Assembly (NCBI GenBank): GCA_029834535.1
Contig: JAQMWT010000548.1
Span: 1 to 64,000, forward strand
Length of the DNA: 64,000 nt
Source: Chrysophaeum taylorii
Taxonomy: Eukaryota; Sar; Pelagophyceae; Pelagomonadales; Pelagomonadaceae
Direction: 5' to 3'
Part shown: positions 30,035 through 37,555 of the stretch, piece after piece
Layout of the letters: each line of letters begins with the position of its first letter
How positions within the stretch are numbered: position 1 is the first letter of the stretch
Notes under the pieces: generated by a model
Seen by the model: the letters and a program-made list of their open reading frames with translations, nothing else
Database searches by the model: none
What the model was told of the DNA's origin: nothing
Program-made: the position numbers and the translations under genes

Positions 30035-31384
30035 ATGATGATGATCGCGGCGGCGGCGGCGGCGGCGGCATTGTTGGTCGCGGCGCCCGCGACCCTGGCG
30101 TTCACCACCACCACCACCACCACCACCACCATCGGGGGGGCAAGGCGGCTCGTCGCGCCCGTGAAGGCGGTCTCGATCGAGACGATGATCGAGAAGGCGA
30201 AGAGCGACCGTCTTGCTCACCTCGAGGCGCAGGCCCTCGAGTCGCTCAAGATCGCGGGCGAGAACTTTGAGAGCGCCGTGTTCCCGAACGCGATGATCGT
30301 GGGGGACTGCGTGATCACGCATTTGCTCGGAAAACTCGGGTACCTGTCGTCGGGAGAGGTGAAGGTGATGGTGGTCGACACGATGCACCTGTTTGACTCG
30401 ACGATGCCGTTCCTCGAGGCGCTCGAGAAAAAGTACGAGTTCAAGGCTGAGGTGTTCACGCCCGTCGGATGCGAGACGGTCGAGGACTTCAACAAGGTGT
30501 ACGGGAAGGAACTGTGGGTGGCGAACGTCGAGGAGTACGATCGAGCGGCCAAGGTCGAACCGTTCCAGCGCGGGCTCAAGACGCTCGAGGCGGACGTCAT
30601 GATCAACGGCCGGCGGCGCGATCACGGCGCCGAGCGCGCTTACATCGACATCGCCGAGGTCGCGCCCATCGGCGGCGGCCTCGCCAAGCTCAACCCTCTC
30701 GCGTACTGGACCCTCGAAGATTGCTTCGACTACGCCAAGCAGGAGGGAATCCCGCTCCACCCGACTGTCGCGCTCGGGTACCCGTCCCAGGGCGACGCCA
30801 AGGATACGGTCCCGGTGCCCGACCCCGAGGGCCTCTCGGGGGTGCAGGGCGAGGCGGGTTCTGTCAAGTGGGTCAACGGCGAGTGGTTTGGCGACAAGGC
30901 CGTATGGCTCGATTACGGCTGCGAGCGTCGCGGCCGCTTCGTCGGCCTCGCTGGCACGGGCGGCAAGAAGAAAACCGAGTGCGGCATCCACGTCGCCGGC
31001 GCCGAACGGACCTGGGACCGCGACCTCTGGAGCGACGAAGACACCGCGGTAGCCGCCCTCGGCTCCCAGGACGAGGCGATTGCCCTCAAGAATGGCGATG
31101 ATCCTGCCGTTGTCGTCGTCTACGCGCCCTGGTGCCCCTTCTGCCAGGCGATGGAGGCCGAGTACGAGTTGCTCGCCAAGGACCTTAAGGATAAGGGTAT
31201 CACGGTAGCCAAGTACCGCGGCGACGAGGACCGAGAGTTTGTCTCGTCCGAATTCAACGTAGAGGCTTTCCCCACCATCGACGTCGTTGTCCCCGGCAAA
31301 GGCCTCGTCAAGTACGACTCGGAGGACCGGGAGAAGGACAAGCTCCTCGCCTTCTTCGACGACCAGGTGGCCGCCATCGCCTAG
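30035..31384 (+). CDS. Plastid APS reductase fused to thioredoxin domain, lacking the Fe-S cysteine pairs
   Basis: 449 residues, no intron. It reduces activated sulfate (APS) to sulfite in plastid sulfur assimilation. The N-terminus has a signal peptide ending ATLAF, followed by a Thr run and a transit-like stretch, typical of secondary red plastids. The reductase half contains MLFDSTMPF-like and RRRDHG motifs, AKVEPFQRGL where Fe-S enzymes have a CC pair, and the catalytic KTECGIH (Cys at ~residue 315). The CC and C..C pairs that bind a 4Fe-4S cluster are missing, as in the APR-B type. The C-terminal half is thioredoxin-like with APWCPFCQAME (~residue 363) and FPTIDVVV. The fusion would supply its own electrons from glutathione or a similar donor. 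Confidence 0.9.
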   Translation: MMMIAAAAAAAALLVAAPATLAFTTTTTTTTTIGGARRLVAPVKAVSIETMIEKAKSDRLAHLEAQALESLKIAGENFESAVFPNAMIVGDCVITHLLGKLGYLSSGEVKVMVVDTMHLFDSTMPFLEALEKKYEFKAEVFTPVGCETVEDFNKVYGKELWVANVEEYDRAAKVEPFQRGLKTLEADVMINGRRRDHGAERAYIDIAEVAPIGGGLAKLNPLAYWTLEDCFDYAKQEGIPLHPTVALGYPSQGDAKDTVPVPDPEGLSGVQGEAGSVKWVNGEWFGDKAVWLDYGCERRGRFVGLAGTGGKKKTECGIHVAGAERTWDRDLWSDEDTAVAALGSQDEAIALKNGDDPAVVVVYAPWCPFCQAMEAEYELLAKDLKDKGITVAKYRGDEDREFVSSEFNVEAFPTIDVVVPGKGLVKYDSEDREKDKLLAFFDDQVAAIA

Positions 31385-31815
31385 CTCCACGTTCTTCTTC
31401 TTCTTCTTCTTTTTCTTCGACCGCGCGCGATGGCCCGCGCCGACGCCCGCGCGTCGTCCCGCGTGAATAATCTTAAGTCGCAAGAGCCGTGCTTTAAAGC
31501 CGACGGGGGTGATGAGTAGCGGCGTGGAGAAAGGTGCAGCGCGGGTAAAACTGAAGTCGAAAAAGAGTGTGGAGGGCTATATGAGAAAAAGGTGGCTCAG
31601 GAGAGGAGAGTGCAGAGGGACAATCAAGGTCGCAGCGGGAAGAGATGGGTGGGGAGGCGCAGCAGCTCCTCATCAGGATAATAATAACTCGAAAGTTAAT
31701 TAAGGCGCGAAAGGGGGGGGGGATCGATCTATCAGAGCGGAGCGAGGGTTGGTTTATTATTAGGAGAGTGAAGTCAAAGGTAAGGGTTTAGGGCACGGGG
31801 GTTAGGATTTTTGGC
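31385..31815. other. Intergenic, no feature seen
   Basis: Contains a short CTT tract right after the APS reductase stop and a G-run near 31,711. No gene supported. Confidence 0.6.
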
Positions 31816-33132
31816 ATGGCGACGCCTCCGCCGACCAGCGGCAGCGCCGAGGCGCCGGATTGCCCCAACGTCAACAACGTTAACAATAATAACAACAACA
31901 ACAAAGGGCCCCCGGCGTCGTCGACGAAGAAGGCGACGACGACCAAGGCCGAGCGGCGCGCTCTGCAGGAGAAGCAGCGCGCGGCCAAGGCAGCTTTGCG
32001 GGGCGAGGGCGAAGGGGCGAAGAAGAGCGAAGGGGCGAAGAAGAGCGACGGGGCGAAGAAGAAGGAGCCCCCAAAGGAGACGAATGATCGCGAGGAATCG
32101 CCGAGCATCGTGAGCCACCTCGTGCCGTTCACGAAGCGGACGATTGGACCGACGGTGTCTACCGGGGTGCACCCGGAAATCGTGTCGCTGGGGCTTCGGT
32201 ACGCGTCGGGCGCTGTCGACGGCGCGAATCTCCGGTGCGTCGCCATGGTCGCCGCCTTCAAGGCTGCAGTCCGCGACTACTCGTGTCCGACGGACGCGGC
32301 GATCGCGAGAGATCTGGACAAGAAGCTCAAAACGATGATCCAGTTCCTCATCGACTGCCGGCCGCACTCGGTAAGCATGGGTGCGGCCATCAAGCACACG
32401 CGGGCCGTCGTGTCGCGTCTCGCGCCCGAGACGACCGAGGCCGAGGCGAAGGTAACGGTGCGCGAAGCGCTGGACAGATTCGTGCACGAGCGAATCGTGC
32501 TGCCCGGGCGCGTCATCGCCGAAAGAGGAGCCGAGAAGATCCGCGACGGCGACGTCGTGGTAACCTTTGGGGCGGGCGGCGACGCCGTGCGCGCGGTCTT
32601 CGCGGCGGCTGCGCGGCGAAAATCCAGGTTCCGCGTCGTGGTCGTCGACGCTCGACCTAAACTTGGCGGCCGGTCGCTCCTCCCCTTCCTCCACGGCCTC
32701 GGCGTCGAGACGACCTACGTTCTTCTCGGGGCTGTCGCCGCGGCGATCCGCCTCGCGACTACGGTTTTCGTCGGCGCCGAGGCTCTCTTTTCTAACGGCG
32801 CCGCCCTCGCCGACGCCGGGACCGCCGCCGTCGCGATGACCGCCGCCCACGCCCACGTTCCCGTCCTCGTGTGCTGCGAGACCTACAAGTTCCACGCCAA
32901 GGTCCAGCTCGACTCCCTCTCCTGGAACGAGCTCGGGGACCCCGACGACCTGGGAGCAGGAGGGGAACCGACAACGAAAACTACTAACAACCGTCTCTAC
33001 CTCCGCTACGACGTGACCCCCGACACCGACATCACCGCCGTGATCACCGAGCACGGCCTCGTCCCCCCCTCGGCCTGCGCCGTCCTCGTCCGCGAGCTCG
33101 AGCTCCAGCAGGCCGACGCCCCCCCCCGGTAA
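31816..33132 (+). CDS. EIF2B4: Translation initiation factor eIF2B, delta subunit
   Basis: 438 residues, no intron. eIF2B is the cytosolic guanine-nucleotide exchange factor for eIF2. The N-terminus is low-complexity (Asn run, then Lys-rich AERRALQEKQRAAKAAL and EGAKKSEGAKKSDGAKK repeats), as in other delta subunits. The IF2B fold follows: HPEIVSLGLRYASGAVDGANLRC, QFLIDCRPHSVSMGAAIKH, VTFGAGGDAVRAVF, FRVVVVDARPKLGGR, ATTVFVGAEALFSNGAAL and VPVLVCCETYKFHAKV. RP.S..MG.AI and C..YKF are hallmarks that separate delta from alpha and beta. Confidence 0.92.
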   Translation: MATPPPTSGSAEAPDCPNVNNVNNNNNNNKGPPASSTKKATTTKAERRALQEKQRAAKAALRGEGEGAKKSEGAKKSDGAKKKEPPKETNDREESPSIVSHLVPFTKRTIGPTVSTGVHPEIVSLGLRYASGAVDGANLRCVAMVAAFKAAVRDYSCPTDAAIARDLDKKLKTMIQFLIDCRPHSVSMGAAIKHTRAVVSRLAPETTEAEAKVTVREALDRFVHERIVLPGRVIAERGAEKIRDGDVVVTFGAGGDAVRAVFAAAARRKSRFRVVVVDARPKLGGRSLLPFLHGLGVETTYVLLGAVAAAIRLATTVFVGAEALFSNGAALADAGTAAVAMTAAHAHVPVLVCCETYKFHAKVQLDSLSWNELGDPDDLGAGGEPTTKTTNNRLYLRYDVTPDTDITAVITEHGLVPPSACAVLVRELELQQADAPPR

Positions 33133-33241
33133 TAATTAATTCATTATTATTCGTCTCCGTCCGTTGAGAAGAAAGAAGAAGAAAAAAAAAGGCGCTAGCA
33201 ATAATAATACCCTTGCCGGAATCTTCGTCGTCGTCGTCGCG

Positions 33242-34342
33242 ATGGCGTCGCCCATCATTCGGTGCGTGCAGGCCCGGGACCTGGGGTGCCTCCTCTCGCT
33301 CGCGGGCCCCGAAACCGACACGACCGAGACGGCCCTCATGATCGCCAGCGAAAGCGGCTGGTCCGAGGGGCTGGAGGTCCTCCTCGACCGTTATCCCGGC
33401 TCCGCCGTATCGGCGCGGACGCAGTCGGGGAACACGTGCGTGCACCTCGCCGCGAAGAACGGCCACGCCGCCGCGATCCGGCTCCTCCTCGCGCACGGCG
33501 CCGACGCGGCGGCCACAAACGTTGCGAAAAACACGCCGCTGATGTTCGCGGCCGCGTCCGGGGCCGCTGCCGCCATCTCAGCCCTCCTCGAGGCCCCGGC
33601 CTGCGTCGAGACCATCGACGCCACCGACAGTTCGGGCCACACCGCCCTCGCGACGGCCTGTTTGGGCGCCGCCACCGCCGCGCGCCTCTCGGACGCTCGC
33701 GAAACCGTCGTCGCGTTGATCGACTCCGGCGCCAACGCGGCCCTCTGCGACCTCAAGGGACGCGACGCCCGCAGCATTCTGGCCGAGGCCCTGCGCGCGC
33801 GGCCCGACGACCCCGATCTCCTCGCGATGGATTCCGCCGTCCGTCGACGATTTCGCGCGCTCGAGGCCCGCGCCGACGCGCAAGCGAAGAGCCTAATCGA
33901 CGAGGCCGACCGCGCGACCATCAAGAAGAAAAAGTCCAGGCGCGGCAGGCGCGGCAGTGGCTCGACTCGACGCGACGACGACCTCCCGAACAACGACTGG
34001 GCTTCCGTCGTCAGAAACGGCGCCCGCTTCACCAAAGTGACCTGCGGCGACGAGGACCCCCCCCCCTCGCCCAGACCCCTCGACGACGACGACAATGACG
34101 ACACCCAGCGCTTCTTCGAATCCCTGCACCCCGAGGCGGCCTCCCTCGTCCTCACCCTCCGCGACCTCCTCCTCCCGTCCCCGACCCTCTCCAGTTCCCA
34201 GCTCGAGGCCCTCCACGACATCCTCGACCAGTGCCTCCGCCGGGTGGTCGAATCTCGCATTATCCTGGCGGTCGAAAGGGAGCGGTCAGCCATTCTCGCC
34301 TCGGCCGAACAGCGACCAAGCTCGGCGAGTCCCAAACCCTAG
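33242..34342 (+). CDS. Ankyrin-repeat protein
   Basis: 366 residues from the chosen Met (MASPIIRCVQARDLG); an in-frame Met 26 codons earlier would add a Lys run and is less likely. About four ankyrin repeats fill residues 1-180: TALMIASESGWSEGLEVLL, NTCVHLAAKNGHAAAIRLLL, NTPLMFAAASGAAAAISALL, HTALATACLGAATAARL. A basic stretch (IKKKKSRRGRRGSG) could be a nuclear signal. The C-terminal ~90 residues are helical with no known domain. It likely acts through protein binding; partner unknown. Confidence 0.85.
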   Translation: MASPIIRCVQARDLGCLLSLAGPETDTTETALMIASESGWSEGLEVLLDRYPGSAVSARTQSGNTCVHLAAKNGHAAAIRLLLAHGADAAATNVAKNTPLMFAAASGAAAAISALLEAPACVETIDATDSSGHTALATACLGAATAARLSDARETVVALIDSGANAALCDLKGRDARSILAEALRARPDDPDLLAMDSAVRRRFRALEARADAQAKSLIDEADRATIKKKKSRRGRRGSGSTRRDDDLPNNDWASVVRNGARFTKVTCGDEDPPPSPRPLDDDDNDDTQRFFESLHPEAASLVLTLRDLLLPSPTLSSSQLEALHDILDQCLRRVVESRIILAVERERSAILASAEQRPSSASPKP

Positions 34343-34364
34343 TCCCAAACCCTAGTCAGTCAGA

Positions 34365-37319
34365 ATGTGTGCTGCGACCTCGCTCAAGGGCGAGATGGCG
34401 TACCTGCGTCGGCGCGACGCAACGAGCTGGACGATCGCGAAGGGGTTCGTGCCGAACATGCGCGTGCCGGGCGTGTTTTACGTCGACGCGGCCCTCGAGG
34501 CCCTGGTGTTCGACGAGCTCCGGCAGCACTGCGTCGCCAAGGGCGTCGGAGGGTTCCTGCCGGCAATCAAGCAGATCGCCAACGTCGCGGCTCTCCCGGG
34601 GATCGTGGGGTCGTCGATCGGGTTGCCCGACATCCACTCGGGCTACGGCTTCGCGATCGGGAACGTCGCCGCGTTCGACGTTAACGACAGAGACGCCGTC
34701 GTATCGCCCGGAGGCGTCGGCTTCGACATAAACTGCGGCGTGCGCGTTTTGCGCACCAATTTGACCGAGAAGGACGTCGTCCCGGTGCGCGAGAAGCTCG
34801 CGCAGAGCCTGTTCGACCACATTCCCGTGGGCGTCGGGTCGCGCGGCGTCATACCCACCTCGGAACTCAACCTCGACGCCGCCCTCGAGATGGGGATGGA
34901 CTGGACGCTCCGCGAGGGCTACTCGTGGGCGGAAGACAAGGAGCACTGCTTTGCTCCCGACACCGAGGTCTTGCTGGCCGACGGCCGCCGCCGCGCCATC
35001 GGCGCCTGCGCCGTCGGAGACGTCCTGGTCGACGAACGCGGTCGAGCCTGCGCGGCGACGCGCGTCTCTCGCGGCTACGGCCAGCTCTTCGAGGTCGTCT
35101 ATTCGAACGGCGGGGGGCGCTTCGTATGCAACGCTGCGCACCGCCTCGTCCTATACTTCTCGTCGAGTTCGGTCTTCTCGTCCATCAACGACGACGACGA
35201 CGACGGCTACCGCGTCGCGTACCGCGACCTCGCTTTCGACGCCCGACTCGGTTTTGTCGCGCCGATCGACAGGACGATCGACTTTCTCGTCGATAAAAAA
35301 AAAACGCAGGAGGCAACTACTCCTACGCTGGGTGACGCAAAACGCAGCTTCGGGACGCTCGCCGAGGCGCGCGCGGCAGCCCTGGCCTTGTTCTTCTTCT
35401 TCGAGGATAGGAGAAGAGTTTGGGAGCCGACGGTCGAGCAGTATGTTCGCTTCGACCGCGAGCTCGACTGCTGCTGCTTCCGCATGATGCGCGCGGCGCC
35501 CGAGGTGCTGCCGCTGGCCTCGCCGTTCCCATCTCTTGCCTCGCTTCTGGACGCGGCCTACGCGGACGCCGAGGCCGCGGGCGGCCCGCGCGTCGCTCGC
35601 GCCGAGCGCGTTTCGCTCGCCGAAGTCGCGTACCTCGTCGGCGCGTGCCTGGGTACCGCCGGAAAAAATCGCGCCGTTGTGGAGCAACCCGGCAGCGGCG
35701 GCCTCGATTTTCTCGCGCGCGTCGCGCCACAGGAGGTGAAGGTGCGAGTTGACGGACACTCCCGGGTGCCGATCCTCTCGGGGTCGAAGAAAACGAAGTC
35801 GAAGAAGCGCGACGGCGTCGTCGCGCCCCTCCGGGCCGTCGATCCCAACAAAGCGCACAGAAGAACAAAAATGCCGCAGTCCGACTCGTCCAGAAACGTC
35901 GTCGCTTGCCTGCTGGCGCGGCTCGGAAATTTTGGCGGCGAGGCGGTGGAACACGCGTTCGCGCGCGCCCCCGCGGACGCGCGCGCTTCTTTTTTGGCCG
36001 GGCTCGTCGACGCGAACGGGTCGCGGCACGGCGCGAGCTGGACGCTGGAGGGCGAGCAGCGCGGCCTGCCGATCGCGATGCTCGCGTACCGCGTGGCACT
36101 GTCCCTCGGCTTTTGCGCGAGCATATCGCGCGACGACAAGAACGAGGTCGCCCGCATCACCTCTCCCGCGGGCGACGGCGACGTCGTGTCGCCGCGCCTC
36201 GCGGTCGCGTCCAAGAAAGTGCCGGTCGACGAAGACGCGTCCGAGCGGTGTCCGCGCGGCGCGGCGCTCTACCGCTTCACGATCCGACGCGTCGATGCCG
36301 GCGAGTTCGTGAGCCTCGAGGTCGACAGCGCCTCGCATCGCTTCCTCCTCGCCGACTATCTCGTCGTGCACAACTGCGAAGAGTACGGAAGGATGCTCCA
36401 GGCGAATCCCGCCAAAGTCTCTCGGCGCGCCAAGAAGCGAGGCATGCCTCAAATGGGCACGCTCGGCGCGGGCAACCACTATGCGGAGATTCAGGTCGTC
36501 GACGAGGTCCACGACCAGTACGCGGCCGACAGAATGGGAGTCGGGGAAAAAGGCCAAGTCGTCGTCATGATCCACTCGGGCAGCCGCGGCCTCGGCCACC
36601 AGGTGGCGACGGACGCGCTGCTGGCGATGGAACGGGCGATCGAGCGCGACCAGGGCCTCGTCACCAACGACCGCCAGCTCGCGTGCGCCCGAATACACTC
36701 CGCCGAGGGCCAGGACTACCTCGCGGCCATGGCCGCCGCGGCCAACTACGCCTGGGTCAATCGGTCGGCGATGAGCTTCCTCGCGCGTCAGACCTTTGCG
36801 AAGGTTTTCGAGTCGGACCCCGACGACCTCGACATGCACGTCGTCTACGACGTCTCGCACAACATCGCCAAGATCGAGGAGCACCTCGTCGACGGCGAGT
36901 TGAAAACCCTCCTCGTCCACCGCAAGGGCGCGACCCGGGCCTTCCCGCCCCACCACCCCCTCATCCCCGTCGACTACCAGTTCACCGGCCAGCCGGTCCT
37001 CGTTGGTGGTACCATGGGCACAAACTCCTACATCCTCGCCGGCACCGACAAGGGTATGCAGGCCACCTTCGGCTCTACGTGCCACGGGGCCGGCCGCGCC
37101 TCGTCGCGCAACAAGACCAGACGCACCCTCGCCTACGAGGACGTCTTGTCGGCCCTCGAGCAGAAGGGCATCGCCATCCGTGTCGCGTCGCCCAAGCTCG
37201 TTATGGAGGAAGCTCCCGAGGCCTACAAGGACGTCAACTCGGTCGTCGACACGTGTCACAACGCGGGCATCTCCAAGAAGGTTGTCAAGTTGAGGCCCGT
37301 GGCTGTCATCAAAGGATAG
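34365..37319 (+). CDS. RTCB: RtcB-type RNA ligase precursor with in-frame intein
   Basis: 984 residues, no intron. Without residues 195-670 the protein is 508 long, matching the usual ~505 of eukaryotic RtcB, the GTP-dependent ligase that joins tRNA exons in the nucleus and cytosol. Metal and guanylate-site residues are present: D121-x-x-C124 in GFDINCGVR, GAGNHYAEIQ, HSGSRGLGHQ, VSHNIAKIE and TCHGAGR. The close match to the animal protein along its length (KGFVPNM at the front, SKKVVKLRPVAVIKG at the end) shows the eukaryotic type. The intein sits between DKEH and CEEYG. Splicing is needed to rebuild this segment, so the host protein presumably depends on it. Confidence 0.93.
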   Translation: MCAATSLKGEMAYLRRRDATSWTIAKGFVPNMRVPGVFYVDAALEALVFDELRQHCVAKGVGGFLPAIKQIANVAALPGIVGSSIGLPDIHSGYGFAIGNVAAFDVNDRDAVVSPGGVGFDINCGVRVLRTNLTEKDVVPVREKLAQSLFDHIPVGVGSRGVIPTSELNLDAALEMGMDWTLREGYSWAEDKEHCFAPDTEVLLADGRRRAIGACAVGDVLVDERGRACAATRVSRGYGQLFEVVYSNGGGRFVCNAAHRLVLYFSSSSVFSSINDDDDDGYRVAYRDLAFDARLGFVAPIDRTIDFLVDKKKTQEATTPTLGDAKRSFGTLAEARAAALALFFFFEDRRRVWEPTVEQYVRFDRELDCCCFRMMRAAPEVLPLASPFPSLASLLDAAYADAEAAGGPRVARAERVSLAEVAYLVGACLGTAGKNRAVVEQPGSGGLDFLARVAPQEVKVRVDGHSRVPILSGSKKTKSKKRDGVVAPLRAVDPNKAHRRTKMPQSDSSRNVVACLLARLGNFGGEAVEHAFARAPADARASFLAGLVDANGSRHGASWTLEGEQRGLPIAMLAYRVALSLGFCASISRDDKNEVARITSPAGDGDVVSPRLAVASKKVPVDEDASERCPRGAALYRFTIRRVDAGEFVSLEVDSASHRFLLADYLVVHNCEEYGRMLQANPAKVSRRAKKRGMPQMGTLGAGNHYAEIQVVDEVHDQYAADRMGVGEKGQVVVMIHSGSRGLGHQVATDALLAMERAIERDQGLVTNDRQLACARIHSAEGQDYLAAMAAAANYAWVNRSAMSFLARQTFAKVFESDPDDLDMHVVYDVSHNIAKIEEHLVDGELKTLLVHRKGATRAFPPHHPLIPVDYQFTGQPVLVGGTMGTNSYILAGTDKGMQATFGSTCHGAGRASSRNKTRRTLAYEDVLSALEQKGIAIRVASPKLVMEEAPEAYKDVNSVVDTCHNAGISKKVVKLRPVAVIKG
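34947..36374 (+). other. Intein in RtcB (476 residues)
   Basis: The insert begins with Cys195 in CFAPDTEVLLADG (splicing block A) and ends LADYLVVHN (block G), followed by host Cys671. All residues for class 1 splicing are there: Cys1, block B His in CNAAHRLVL, penultimate His, last Asn and +1 Cys. Block F reads VSLEVDSASHRFLL. The middle has two LAGLIDADG-like helices: YLVGACLGTAG (precursor residues 423-433) and FLAGLVDANG (543-552). In both, the acidic residue that binds catalytic metal is replaced (Thr and Asn), so the homing endonuclease is probably dead while splicing should still work. The codon use resembles the host's. Confidence 0.9.
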
Positions 37320-37414
37320 TTGTTCTAGGGAGAAGGGAGGAAATGGTCTGCGTGTCTGCCACCACGTCGCGCGCATTTTTTTTGATAATAAGACGCAATA
37401 ATATCAATAATATC

Positions 37415-37463
<49 letters not shown>

Positions 37464-37555
37464 TCGTCGAAGGTGGTGCGCGTCGAGTTCGAGGGGGACG
37501 TCTCCCTCTTCAGCCAACACGAGCACATGATGGTCGAGGGAGTCGATTCTCATTC
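37320..37555. other. Short intergenic region with (AAT)n microsatellite
   Basis: The gap between RtcB and the convergent kinase. (AAT)n occupies about 37,398-37,461. A short plus frame starting MSSKVVRVEFEGD follows the microsatellite and overlaps the kinase 3' end; it has no support beyond its opening residues. Confidence 0.6.
37398..37461. repeat. (AAT)n microsatellite
   Basis: About 20 AAT units, imperfect at the left end (ATC variants). Confidence 0.9.

Noticed and set aside
30017-31483. 488-codon open frame opposite APS reductase
   Set aside because: Antisense shadow with no domain; the plus strand carries the ECGIH and WCPFC motifs.
34947-36374. The RtcB insert as a retained spliceosomal intron
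   Set aside because: It is open for 476 codons, has no GT...AG borders at the exact protein junction, and carries all intein splicing residues; other introns here are ~45-190 bp.
34365-37319. RtcB as bacterial contamination
   Set aside because: The extein is of the eukaryotic type end to end and lies between eukaryotic genes (eIF2B delta, AGC kinase) with the same codon bias.
35151-37376. 741-codon open frame on the minus strand opposite RtcB
   Set aside because: It is the antisense shadow of a GC-rich gene; its protein is a random Arg/Val/Asp-rich sequence, while the plus strand has full RtcB homology.
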